Assembly: GCF_000429905.1 (NCBI RefSeq)
Contig: NZ_AUCT01000029.1
Location: 1-64,000, forward strand
Length of the DNA: 64,000 nucleotides
Direction of reading: 5' to 3'
Source of the DNA: Desulfatibacillum aliphaticivorans DSM 15576
GTDB lineage: Bacteria; Desulfobacterota; Desulfobacteria; Desulfobacterales; Desulfatibacillaceae
Position numbers and translations under genes: made by a program. Within the stretch, counting starts at the first letter, position 1. Every line of letters begins with the position of its first letter. Below the pieces are notes generated by a model. That model saw only the letters and a list, made by a program, of their open reading frames with translations, did no database searches and was not told the origin of the DNA. Positions 8,900 through 17,288 of this stretch are shown piece after piece.

Positions 8900-9988
8900 A
8901 TGAGTGACGTTCCAAGCAAAATCGTGTTGAATCGAGAAGGATCTTACGCAGATCCTTACAAAGTGACGACAATTATAACGGAGCCCTCCGGAGGCGCGCC
9001 GGAAAATCCATTAATCATCCTATTGTCAAGAGGGGCCTTCCTCCACGTTGAAAGCCCCGCAATGGCGAAAACCAGACAATGGATGGCGGACGGACTGAAC
9101 GCCGTATGCATTGAAAGCAACTGCTTCATGACCGATTTTTTGAATATTCCGTCCCCCAGGCACAATTATCGCCTCACGGGCGGGTTGACGGACGAAATTT
9201 CGGGCGCCTTCAAAAACGGGATGGATTTGCAGGAACTGATCGCAGAATGCAAGAAAAAGAATGTTCACCCTGAGTTGCTATGCTCATTCAAACAAACTCC
9301 CCGCGGCCTGAAGCATATGTTTTTTCTGCAGGCTTTTGACATATTAACGGGTTTTGTCAACGCTCTGGAATCCTTGCAAGGCAACGGAGTGGTTCCGGAA
9401 CGGATCATGGCCGCCGGCTTTTCTCACGGCGGCAACATGGTGCATATCTGCAATGCTTTTTGGCCGGGCCTTTTTAGCCTTGTTGTGGATGACTCCTCTA
9501 TTGGGGAAGTGGATTACATCAAAACCCCCAGAAGGGTCTCTGTGCAAATTAACGGTCTCGCTGTTTCCTTTATTTGGAATTTCGACAGCCTTGTGGATGA
9601 TGTGGAGCCGGATTTATACTATCCGGAAAAAATCTACGCCCAACTCAACGGAACATTCCCCCCGCCTGATATGTTCTTTTTTTCCAATGAAGAGGATGTA
9701 ATCGGCGCCGCAGCAAAAAAAGAAACTTTGTGGGGAGAAAGGACCGGTTGCCATATATTCACGGCAAACAAGGAAAACCGTTTTCTGGAGGGGCTGTATA
9801 ACTCGAGCGGCCACGCGGATTCCGACCGGACAGCTTTGATACAAAAGGCCCTGGACCTGGCATCTTCCCCAAAAAAATCCGGGACGGCGGAAAAGCCCGA
9901 ACGTATTCGATTCAAAACAACACATTTTCTCTATGAGGTGGACCTCCCTTTCACCAGGAATGAGGCCGTCTCTATCAAGCCAATATAA
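8900..9988 (+). CDS. DUF2920-like alpha/beta-hydrolase protein
   Basis: The 362 residues carry a nucleophile-elbow motif GFSHGG around Ser175, preceded by MFFLQAFDILTGFVNAL and followed by LVVDDSSIGEVDYI. This layout (QA-D ... G-S-HGG ... DDSS) resembles DUF2920 proteins, which I know from Campylobacter flagellin-glycan loci. An SGHADSDR segment near residue 300 could supply the catalytic histidine. Function is unproven: an esterase or acyl-transfer step on a glycan is inference. It begins 4 bp after the first sulfotransferase and is followed 24 bp later by the second, so the three products probably act on one sulfated surface molecule. Confidence 0.6.
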   Translation: MSDVPSKIVLNREGSYADPYKVTTIITEPSGGAPENPLIILLSRGAFLHVESPAMAKTRQWMADGLNAVCIESNCFMTDFLNIPSPRHNYRLTGGLTDEISGAFKNGMDLQELIAECKKKNVHPELLCSFKQTPRGLKHMFFLQAFDILTGFVNALESLQGNGVVPERIMAAGFSHGGNMVHICNAFWPGLFSLVVDDSSIGEVDYIKTPRRVSVQINGLAVSFIWNFDSLVDDVEPDLYYPEKIYAQLNGTFPPPDMFFFSNEEDVIGAAAKKETLWGERTGCHIFTANKENRFLEGLYNSSGHADSDRTALIQKALDLASSPKKSGTAEKPERIRFKTTHFLYEVDLPFTRNEAVSIKPI

Positions 9989-10012
9989 GACCAAAGGGAG
10001 AACGACCGAACT

Positions 10013-10807
10013 ATGATCATTATATCAGGTACTTACAGAACAGGCACCAGCCTTATGATGCAAATCATGGAGGAAGCGGGATTCGACGTTCTGGGGGAAA
10101 AATTCCCCAAAGCCTGGAAAGGCGCCAACAACCACCTTAATAAGGAAGGCTTTTACGAATCCCGATGGATCGACAAAGGCGTCAACAAGGAAAACTGCAA
10201 GCTGGACCCCAAAGCCACCCAGCTCAAAGCCTGCAAGGTCTTCACCCACGGCTTGGCCACCACCGACATTGAATACATGCACAAATGCATTCTCATGACC
10301 CGCGATTGGCGGGAGCAGCACAATTCCGCCACGATCCTGGACGAAACCAACCGGAAGTCCCACGGTAAAAAACTGGTGGGCTACTATCCCCCCGGACAGG
10401 TCTTTTTAATCAACTACGCCAAATTTCTGGCCGATTTCTCCAAAAGAAAATATCCGTCCATTGTGGTGGATTTCAATGACTTGGTTTCCCAGCCCGTAAA
10501 AACCTGCCAGAGGATCAGGAATTTCCTGGGCGCCGGCAGGTTCGACCTGGCGGCTCAGCGCATCAAGCCCAAATTGAAAACAGTGAGCGAAACAGGCCCG
10601 GAATGGAAAGAGCCCTTCCACCTGTTCATGGACCGTTTTTATAAAAAACTGAAAACCGGCCATTTGGAAGCCACCTTCCTAAAAGAAGCTCAGGCCTGGA
10701 TCAACAAGGTTTCCCCTGAAATCCAGAAGTTCAATGAATTGAGAAAAGCGGAAGACGGCGACGATGCAAAGCCCCAGGCGGAAGCGGAGGGCGCCCAAGT
10801 CGCTTAG
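10013..10807 (+). CDS. Sulfotransferase-like P-loop protein (second of two)
   Basis: The 264-residue protein starts with the PAPS-binding loop at residues 3-14 (IISGTYRTGTSL). CILMTRDWREQHNS contains an R-x7-S-like 3'-phosphate contact (R-D-W-R ... S), and YPSIVVDFNDLVSQPVKTC matches the strand before the C-terminal helix. It is smaller than the first sulfotransferase and not closely similar to it, so the pair is not a recent duplication. The last 20 residues are acidic and low in complexity. It closes the operon and is followed by a strong terminator at 10882. Confidence 0.68.
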   Translation: MIIISGTYRTGTSLMMQIMEEAGFDVLGEKFPKAWKGANNHLNKEGFYESRWIDKGVNKENCKLDPKATQLKACKVFTHGLATTDIEYMHKCILMTRDWREQHNSATILDETNRKSHGKKLVGYYPPGQVFLINYAKFLADFSKRKYPSIVVDFNDLVSQPVKTCQRIRNFLGAGRFDLAAQRIKPKLKTVSETGPEWKEPFHLFMDRFYKKLKTGHLEATFLKEAQAWINKVSPEIQKFNELRKAEDGDDAKPQAEAEGAQVA

Positions 10808-10881
10808 CGGGCCAGAGCCAAGCCCCATCCCCGACGGCTGAGGCCGCGCGCCGTTCTCTCCGTTAGATTATTTGCAGCTTC

Positions 10882-10910
10882 AAGGGCCGGATTTTCCGGC
10901 CTTTTTTTTT
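10882..10910 (+). terminator. Terminator of the sulfotransferase operon
   Basis: A 9-bp stem (AAGGGCCGG with CCGGCCTTT, one G-T pair) closes the loop ATTTT and runs into nine T residues. Confidence 0.88.
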
Positions 10911-11763
10911 GTCTCTCCCCATGGAGCCCGCTAAACCAAGCCCAAGCGCCCCTTATAGTCACCCATGCCTGGAGCGGCGTTTCGTCGGCTTTTTTGCCGG
11001 CGCCGCTCAAAGCCGAGGTTGTTTGATGGCCCTCTCAAGGGCTGGGGCAAAGGACCGGCGCAGGCGGCTGGGATTATGGAAAGGGCGGTTTGGCCGGGCG
11101 GGAGAGGCCTGAAGGAATGTAAATTTAATTATCGTCAACATTCCTGCATGGCATGACGAAGTTCGTATATTGATTAGCATTATACATGGTACACATTGAT
11201 TTCAAAGGATATTGAAGGGATTATATATTCATTTTAGACTACAAAGGCCGTTATAAATGATAAAACACCTGTTAAAAATAGCTTCTTCATGCTTACCATT
11301 TCATAAAATCCGTTGCAATTCTCTTAAAATTTTGTCACCATAGGCTCAGTATAACTAGTTCGGAATTTCGGCCGGGAGTGCTGACTCCCACCGGCTACAT
11401 TTTTTCAGGTTCCTTTGTCAATAACAGAATAGAGTTGGTTTTTTTCCAAGGAAAATCATCGCATGCAGGGGGCGCCCCGGCGTGCAGACGGCTATAACAG
11501 CAGTAATGGTAGCAGGTTTGATGGATAGTTTGCCCACAGCCATGAGCACGACTCGCCGGGAATCGCCGCATAACCAATCTGTCCGCCGTATTTTCCAAAA
11601 TCGCCACGTGATTCACACAGATCCCGTCTTCCGGGAATCATTAGCAGGGCTGCCGCCAAAGCAGTGATAGGGAATAAAGGAGCGGCGACGAACCGCGCTG
11701 TTCTTCATAAGTTCTTATATAGGCCATGCAAAGCGGCGACCTATTTAAAAAAAGGGAGGGAAT
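10911..11763. other. 850-bp intergenic region with hairpins, no convincing gene
   Basis: No coding frame has a plausible start and composition. A large hairpin lies at 10972-11008 (GAGCGGCG/CGCCGCTC enclosing GTCGGC-T6-GCCGG) without a poly-T tail. The stretch 11150-11350 is AT-rich. A second hairpin at 11371-11395 (GCC plus GGGAGT pairing with ACTCCC plus GGC) is followed by ATTTTTT and could be a terminator for an unannotated transcript. The end of the region is the leader of the Cache gene, which has a GGGAGGG ribosome site. Confidence 0.5.
11371..11405 (+). terminator. Possible terminator or structured RNA end
   Basis: The six-bp stem GGGAGT/ACTCCC (11374-11379, 11384-11389) is extended by GCC/GGC across a three-base bulge, then ACATTTTTT. 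No gene ends just upstream, so if it is real it would end a non-coding transcript from the AT-rich stretch before it. Confidence 0.35.
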
Positions 11764-12246
11764 ATGAAAACAGTGCATGGATTGGGTTGGTTGGTTGTAT
11801 GTCTTGCCGTGGTTTTGACCGTAGGCGCACCCGCTTTCGCGGGGGAACAGGCCGTCAAGGAGGAGTGTGTGGCCAAAGTGAAGCAGGCTGTGGAAATGGC
11901 CCAAAAAGTCGGAATGGAAAAGGCCATCCAAACCCTGAACAACCCTGACAGCCCCTATGTGTGGAAAGACTCCTACGTATTCTGCCTGGACCTGGAGAAG
12001 CGTCTGGTTATCGCCCACCCCGTCAACCCCGCACTCGTGGGCAAGGACTGGGCCATGAGCGCCAAGGACGCCAACGGCAAGATGTTTTTCGCCGAATTCA
12101 TCAGAGTCGCCATGGATCCCGGAGAAGGATGGGTGGAGTATGTCTGGCCCAAACCCGGAGAAACCGCGCCTGTAAAGAAAGCCACCTATGTGCTTAAGGT
12201 TCCCGGCCAGCATTACTGCATGGGCGCCGGCGCCTATACGGAATAA
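11764..12246 (+). CDS. Stand-alone periplasmic Cache-domain protein
   Basis: The 160-residue precursor has a signal peptide (cut near APAFAG, residue 26). The single-Cache sensor-like fold shows VWKDSYVFCLDLEK, AHPVNPALVGKDW, DANGKMFFAEFI, GEGWVEYVWPKPG and QHYCMGAGAY. Cache domains usually form the ligand-binding part of chemoreceptors or kinases; here there is no membrane or signalling part, so it may work as a periplasmic binding protein. It lies 74 bp upstream of a chemoreceptor gene whose own periplasmic region is helical. A paralogue is at 50917-51393. A function as a soluble ligand adaptor for the receptor is inference. Confidence 0.8.
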   Translation: MKTVHGLGWLVVCLAVVLTVGAPAFAGEQAVKEECVAKVKQAVEMAQKVGMEKAIQTLNNPDSPYVWKDSYVFCLDLEKRLVIAHPVNPALVGKDWAMSAKDANGKMFFAEFIRVAMDPGEGWVEYVWPKPGETAPVKKATYVLKVPGQHYCMGAGAYTE

Positions 12247-12285
12247 TGCAAAACGGGGATTATCTCTTTTTGCGCCATTTTGATT

Positions 12286-12313
12286 GCCCGCCGGGACGCC
12301 GGGCGGGCGGGAG
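12286..12313 (+). promoter_or_regulatory. GC hairpin abutting the chemoreceptor ribosome-binding site
   Basis: GCCCGCC (12286-12292) pairs with GGCGGGC (12302-12308), and the Shine-Dalgarno GGGAG begins at 12309, immediately after the stem. The hairpin has no poly-T and lies between the Cache gene and the receptor gene. It could lower receptor translation or stabilise the upstream mRNA. Confidence 0.4.
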
Positions 12314-12320
12314 TTAAGTT

Positions 12321-14390
12321 ATGTTCTTATCCAAGATCAGGTTATCCAGCATCGGAAGACGCATCACCTTTTTGACCTTTATGGGCTTGTTGCTCATGGG
12401 GATCATCGCCGGAATGAACGGGGTGCTGAACTTGCGGAAAACCACTGCTAACCGGGTTGAACGCATGAGCCACGTGATCACCCTCAACGTGGTGGAAAGC
12501 ATGAAGCTGGAAGAGCGCTTCCTGAACAACCCGCACCCAGAAACCCTATCGGAGCTGGAAGGCCTTTCCAAGTCCATTAACAACGCTACGGAAGGCATTC
12601 AAAAAAGAGCGACCGGAAATGCAGGCAACCCCCTATGGGTGGATATCAAGCATACGCTTCAGGGAACCTGGCAGGCTGCAATGGGGGGAGATACCGGCCC
12701 CACCGTTGAAGAACTTAGCAAAGCCATTGAAATCAGCTTAAAAGAACATGCCGAGATTTTTGAAAAAGCAGCCGAGAACACTCAGCAAATCGTCAAGGAC
12801 GAAAATGCCCTGGCGGCGCAGGCCGAACAGGAAAGCCAAGCGCTGAAGGACTTTATAGCAAGCGTCAATCAAAAGGAAGTGCAGTTGATGATGTCCGGCG
12901 GCAAAACCCTGGATCCGGCCCTGGCGGGGCTCCGCGATGAGGCCAAAGACCTGCTGCGCGCTACGGAACAGGTTCTGGCCCACGTGCGCGCCCTGGTCTA
13001 CATGCATGTTGACGGCGGCGAAGAGCAGCAAAAAGAGTATATGGCCCAGCGGCGGGAGACGCTTGACAACTTCAAGCTGCATGTGACCAACACCATCAAC
13101 GGCTTAGCCGCCATGCCAAAGCAGGAATATGCAGACCTGGCCGACCAATTCTCCGCGGCCAAGGACGAGTTCCTGGCCCTGGAAGCCGCCATTATCGACA
13201 AATGCGAAAAGAAAAAGCAGTTGGCCGTAGAACTCCAGGGAACCCGAAAAAGAGTCCGGGAAGCTGCTGAAAAAATCGCCGAGCACACGGAAAAAAGCAT
13301 TTTCATGAGCGAAAGCATTCAGCACGCCGTAGGCTACACCGTCGTATTCAGCGGCCTTGGCTTCATGATCCTGTTGGGCTTCGCCGTCCACCGCTCCATT
13401 GTAAAACCCGTCAGAATGGTGGTGGAGGGGCTTAAAAACATCTCGGAAGGAGAAGGCGACCTGACGGTCCGCCTGTCCATTAAAGACGATTCGGAAATGG
13501 GGGAGCTGGCAAAGTATTTCAACCTCTTTATTGAAAAACAGCATACCATGATCAACCGGATCTCCGACGCCGCGCAATCCCTGGGCGCTTACACCCTCGA
13601 GGTCACTAGCACGGCGTCCCAACTGGCGGCCAGCGCCGCCGAGGAAACCACCAGCGTTTCGGAAGTGACCACCACCACCGAAGAGGTTAAGCAAACCGTG
13701 GCTCTTTCCAGCGAAAAAGCCGAAATGGTGGCCCAGGAATCAGACGCCATGTCCCAGGTTTCCCAGGCGGGCATCGACGTCACGACAAGAGCCTCCGACG
13801 GCATGGCCGCCATCATGGAGGAAATGGAGTATATCGCCCAAAGCATCATCAAGCTGAGCGAACAAACCCAAAGCATTGAAGAAATCATCAACGCCGTTAC
13901 CGAGCTTTCCAACCAGTCGGACCTGCTTTCCGTCAACGCTTCCATCGAGGCCGCCAAAGCCGGGGAGTTCGGCAAAGGGTTTGCGGTAGTCGCCCAGGAA
14001 GTGAAAAACCTGGCCCACCAGTCCCGGGAGTCGGCCAACCAGGTGCGCCGCATCCTTCAGGAAATCCATAAAGCCACGGACGAGGCCGTCATGGCGGCCG
14101 AACGGGGCGCCAAAGCCGTGGAAGCAGGCAAAAACCTTTCCCTGGAATCGGGAAAAGCCATCGGGGAACTGACGAAAAGCATAGAACAGTCCGTCAGGTC
14201 GGCGGCTCAGATCGCCTCCTCCTGCCGCCAGCAGCTTGCGGGCATGGAACAGCTTGACATGGCCATGCGCAGCATCAGCGTTTCCAGCGGCCAAAACCTG
14301 GACAGCTCCAAGCGCCTGGAGGAACTCACCAAGGGGTTGCGTGACCTGGGCTATGCGCTGGAGAGCGAGACCAAACGATTTAAGCTGTAA
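12321..14390 (+). CDS. Methyl-accepting chemotaxis protein (paralogue 1)
   Basis: The 689-residue receptor has TM1 at about 15-36, a long helical periplasmic region to about 335, TM2 at about 337-357 and HAMP at about 357-412 (SEGEGDLTVRL, DDSEMGELAKYFN). The cytoplasmic signalling coiled coil has a hairpin tip SDLLSVNASIEAAKAGEFG and GFAVVAQEVKNLA. The tip binds CheA/CheW. The protein ends in KRFKL, almost the same as the next receptor, which lacks a CheR-tether pentapeptide. The periplasmic part shows no Cache signature and looks like a helical-bundle sensor. The secreted Cache protein just upstream may provide the ligand-binding function. A terminator follows at 14421. Confidence 0.93.
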   Translation: MFLSKIRLSSIGRRITFLTFMGLLLMGIIAGMNGVLNLRKTTANRVERMSHVITLNVVESMKLEERFLNNPHPETLSELEGLSKSINNATEGIQKRATGNAGNPLWVDIKHTLQGTWQAAMGGDTGPTVEELSKAIEISLKEHAEIFEKAAENTQQIVKDENALAAQAEQESQALKDFIASVNQKEVQLMMSGGKTLDPALAGLRDEAKDLLRATEQVLAHVRALVYMHVDGGEEQQKEYMAQRRETLDNFKLHVTNTINGLAAMPKQEYADLADQFSAAKDEFLALEAAIIDKCEKKKQLAVELQGTRKRVREAAEKIAEHTEKSIFMSESIQHAVGYTVVFSGLGFMILLGFAVHRSIVKPVRMVVEGLKNISEGEGDLTVRLSIKDDSEMGELAKYFNLFIEKQHTMINRISDAAQSLGAYTLEVTSTASQLAASAAEETTSVSEVTTTTEEVKQTVALSSEKAEMVAQESDAMSQVSQAGIDVTTRASDGMAAIMEEMEYIAQSIIKLSEQTQSIEEIINAVTELSNQSDLLSVNASIEAAKAGEFGKGFAVVAQEVKNLAHQSRESANQVRRILQEIHKATDEAVMAAERGAKAVEAGKNLSLESGKAIGELTKSIEQSVRSAAQIASSCRQQLAGMEQLDMAMRSISVSSGQNLDSSKRLEELTKGLRDLGYALESETKRFKL

Positions 14391-14420
14391 GGAAATTTTA
14401 GCGGAATTTCCTTCACGCTA

Positions 14421-14461
14421 AACAGCCGGGGGCCAGCAAGGGCGCCTCCGGCTGTTTTATT
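14421..14461 (+). terminator. Terminator after chemoreceptor 1
   Basis: AACAGCCGG (14421-14429) pairs with CCGGCTGTT (14448-14456), followed by TTATTT. A second small hairpin GGAAATT/AATTTCC lies just after the stop codon at 14391-14411. Confidence 0.8.
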
Positions 14462-14463
14462 TC

Positions 14464-15232
14464 ACGCCCTCAGACGCTCCCTGCCGGAGCGAAAAAAAAA
14501 GTGATCCCCCTCCCCTTTTTCCAGGTTCACCCCGCACTCAAGCGCTCATTAAAAAAGAACCACATGGCCGCATCAAGATTCCCCCCCGAAAGGCGCTGCG
14601 GCAAAAGGCATGGACGCCCAGCTTAAAGGCCTCCTGGCGCCCGGCCTGTCCAGATGCAGCAAATGGCGGCCCCATAAAGCCCCCTTGGGCAAGGCCCGGC
14701 TTTCCGCCCGGGAATACAGATTTTCCAGGGAGTATTGCTCTAACACACTGATATTCATAAGGCTCCCCCTCCTGTGCGGGGATTCCAGCCCTCTTGTTTA
14801 GGCCTGAAAATCGACGTCCGTTCAGGGCTGGATCTCCGATTCCCTACAAAAAGCAACGGTTGTTTAATATTAGGGGCGCCGATAATTATGATGGTTTTTC
14901 TTGTCATGGAAAGCGCCTCATGGTATGAGTCGCCAGCAAAAGGATTCCGGGAGGCTTAACCATTGGGGGGTTTAAGCAGCCCTTTGTAATCCTTATTTAT
15001 CGTTTTTCCATGCAGTATTGTTTTCAGGGGCATGTAGTTTGTAATGGCAGTGTATAAACCATTGTTTACCAGTTCCAGGCGGCGCCCGAGGTTCTTTCCA
15101 GCCTTTCCGCTTTCTGCGGAATCGATGATCGCTCTTCAGGAACCAGGCTTTAATACTCCCATACAACTCGTTTTTTGGCAGTTTCCCCAACAGGACAGGA
15201 CTGCGCCCTGACCTGATTAGGAGCGGTATTTC
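14464..15232. other. 770-bp intergenic region between chemoreceptors
   Basis: No convincing gene. A 61-codon minus-strand frame (14573-14758) has a strong AGGAGGGGG site before its ATG, but its product is Arg/Pro/Ala-rich in the C-terminal half and matches no family I know. It is kept only as a low-probability peptide. The last 50 bp are the leader of the next receptor, with TAGGAGCGG as ribosome site. No clear sigma-28 or sigma-70 promoter was found. Confidence 0.45.
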
Positions 15233-17203
15233 ATGCAGATCAAAAAGATCAATTTTTCCAGTATCAGTGCACGCATCATCCTTTTCGCCATGCTCGCCGT
15301 GGGCCTGATGGGCGTCACCCTTTGGTTCAACGGGCTGTTTGCAAGGCAAAAAACCCAATACATGGAGTTGGAAAGGGCCAGCCACCAAATCAGCCGGCAA
15401 GTAATGGAAGGAATGCGTTACGAAGCACTATACATAAACGACCCCTCGAAAAAGACTTTGGACCATTTGGGGGCAATCGAAGCTAGCGTGCAAAAACAGG
15501 TCAAAGCGTTGTCCAAACGATCCAAGGACGCAGAAATCAAGTCTCTGACCGCTGAGATGTCCGAACAGGTTCTTGAGCACAAAAAGCGCTTTGAAGAAAT
15601 GGCTTTTAACGTCAAGAATATGCATGATGACCAAAACTCCATCATCGATAAAATCACCGTGACGGAAGGCCGGTTTCAGGCCATCATCGATGATGTGAAC
15701 ATGAAAGAGGCCATGCTGCTCATGGAAAGCGGCCAGACTCTGGATCCCACCAGGACCGGCCTGAGAAATGAAACCAAAGACATCCTCCGGTTGGGCGATG
15801 AGCTGACCTCCAACATCCAGGCCCTCTTATTAAAGGGCGACGAGGACTCTTACAAAAAGAAAGTGCAAGTCTTCAAGGATAATGTGGCGTTGCGCAGCCG
15901 CAACATTGAAACCACACTCAAAACTCTGAAGTCGGAAAAATACGACAAAATGTGGGAAACGGCGCTTGATGAAGTGCCTAACGTCCTGGCCCTGGAAGCC
16001 AAGATTCATACATACTGGAAAGAAATCCAGCGTCTTGAACAACCGTTACTGGACACCCAGAATAAATTGCTGAAGGTCACTGAAGATATTTCCAAATACT
16101 CCAATGATCGCATCAATGCTTTCTCGCGCAGGCAAAGCACGGTCAGCGTCCTGTCCAGTCTGGTCAGCCTGGCGGCTTTGTTGTTCCTGGCCTTCGCCCT
16201 GTCCCGGTCCATCATCATGCCGGTGAACCGGGTTGTGGCGAGCTTGAAGGAAATCTCCCAGGGAGGCGGCGATCTGGCAGCCCGCCTGCCCGAGGACGAC
16301 AAGGGGGAAATGGGCGAGTTGGCCAGGTGCTTCAATCAGTTCATGTCCACCCTTCACGGCATGATCATGGATATCACCATGGCGGCCAACTCCCTGGCCG
16401 CCTTCACCGCCGACGTCACCAGCACAGCCGCCCAGATGGCGGCCAGCGCCGCCGAGGAAACCACCACGGTCACGGAAGTCAGCACCACCACCGAGGAGGT
16501 CAAGCAGACCGTTTCCCTTTCCAATGAAAAGGCCGAACAGGTCACTCACGACGCCGACAGCATGGTGCAGGTCTCCCAAAAAGGCATGGAGGTGACCGAT
16601 GAGGCGGCAGCCGGCATGGATCTGATCCGGGAGGAAATGGAAAGCATCGCCCAAAGCATCATGCAATTGAGCAACCAGACCCTGAACATTGAGGAAATCA
16701 TCAATTCCGTGAACGAAATCGCCAACCAGTCCGACCTGCTCTCCGTAAACGCCTCCATCGAGGCGGCCAAGGCCGGAGAGTTCGGCAAGGGATTCGCCGT
16801 GGTCGCCCAGGAAGTGAAAAACCTGGCCACTCAGTCCAAGCAATCCACGGCACAGGTCAGACAGCTTTTGGGCGAAATCCATAAGGCAACCAACGACGCC
16901 ATCCTGGCTGCAGAGCGGGGCGCCAAGGCCGTGGAAAAAGGCGTGGCCCTGTCCGGCCTGACCGGCGACACCATCAAAAAGCTCTCCGCCAGCATTGAAG
17001 CCTCGGTCCGCTCGGCCCAGCAGATCGCCTCCTCCTGCCGCCAGCAACTGGCGGGCATGGAGCAGCTTGACATGGCCATGAAAAGCATCAAGGACGCCAG
17101 CGGCCAAAACCTGGAAAGCTCCCAGCGCCTGGAACAGCTTACCCTGGGCCTCCAGCAGTTGGGAGACACCCTGGAAGACAAAACCAGCCGCTTCAAGCTC
17201 TAA
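15233..17203 (+). CDS. Methyl-accepting chemotaxis protein (paralogue 2)
   Basis: The 656-residue receptor is a clear paralogue of the preceding one. It shares TM1 near residues 13-32, a helical periplasmic region, TM2 near 300-320, HAMP (SQGGGDLAARL, DKGEMGELARCFN), tip SDLLSVNASIEAAKAGEFG and a C-terminus ending SRFKL. The signalling halves are far more alike than the periplasmic halves, as expected for duplicated receptors that diverged in ligand. Shared periplasmic text (AMLLMESGQTLDPTRTGLR versus VQLMMSGGKTLDPALAGLR) shows that the sensors are homologous as well. A bidirectional terminator follows. Confidence 0.93.
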   Translation: MQIKKINFSSISARIILFAMLAVGLMGVTLWFNGLFARQKTQYMELERASHQISRQVMEGMRYEALYINDPSKKTLDHLGAIEASVQKQVKALSKRSKDAEIKSLTAEMSEQVLEHKKRFEEMAFNVKNMHDDQNSIIDKITVTEGRFQAIIDDVNMKEAMLLMESGQTLDPTRTGLRNETKDILRLGDELTSNIQALLLKGDEDSYKKKVQVFKDNVALRSRNIETTLKTLKSEKYDKMWETALDEVPNVLALEAKIHTYWKEIQRLEQPLLDTQNKLLKVTEDISKYSNDRINAFSRRQSTVSVLSSLVSLAALLFLAFALSRSIIMPVNRVVASLKEISQGGGDLAARLPEDDKGEMGELARCFNQFMSTLHGMIMDITMAANSLAAFTADVTSTAAQMAASAAEETTTVTEVSTTTEEVKQTVSLSNEKAEQVTHDADSMVQVSQKGMEVTDEAAAGMDLIREEMESIAQSIMQLSNQTLNIEEIINSVNEIANQSDLLSVNASIEAAKAGEFGKGFAVVAQEVKNLATQSKQSTAQVRQLLGEIHKATNDAILAAERGAKAVEKGVALSGLTGDTIKKLSASIEASVRSAQQIASSCRQQLAGMEQLDMAMKSIKDASGQNLESSQRLEQLTLGLQQLGDTLEDKTSRFKL

Positions 17204-17218
17204 TCTCCCAATAAACGC

Positions 17219-17265
17219 AAAAGGCGCTTTTCGTCCAATTCGCGACGAAAAGCGCCTTTTTTTAT
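17219..17265. terminator. Bidirectional terminator between convergent genes
   Basis: A perfect 17-bp inverted repeat (17219-17235 with 17244-17260) closes an 8-nt loop. It is flanked by A residues on the left and T residues on the right, so it can terminate both chemoreceptor 2 and the converging U32 gene. Confidence 0.93.
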
Positions 17266-17288
17266 TCAACCAGACATTTGGTCAGGCG

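Noticed and set aside
14573..14758. Minus-strand 61-codon frame with a strong AGGAGGGGG site
   Set aside because: The product is biased in composition, matches nothing known to me and has no operon context; mentioned only in the intergenic entry.
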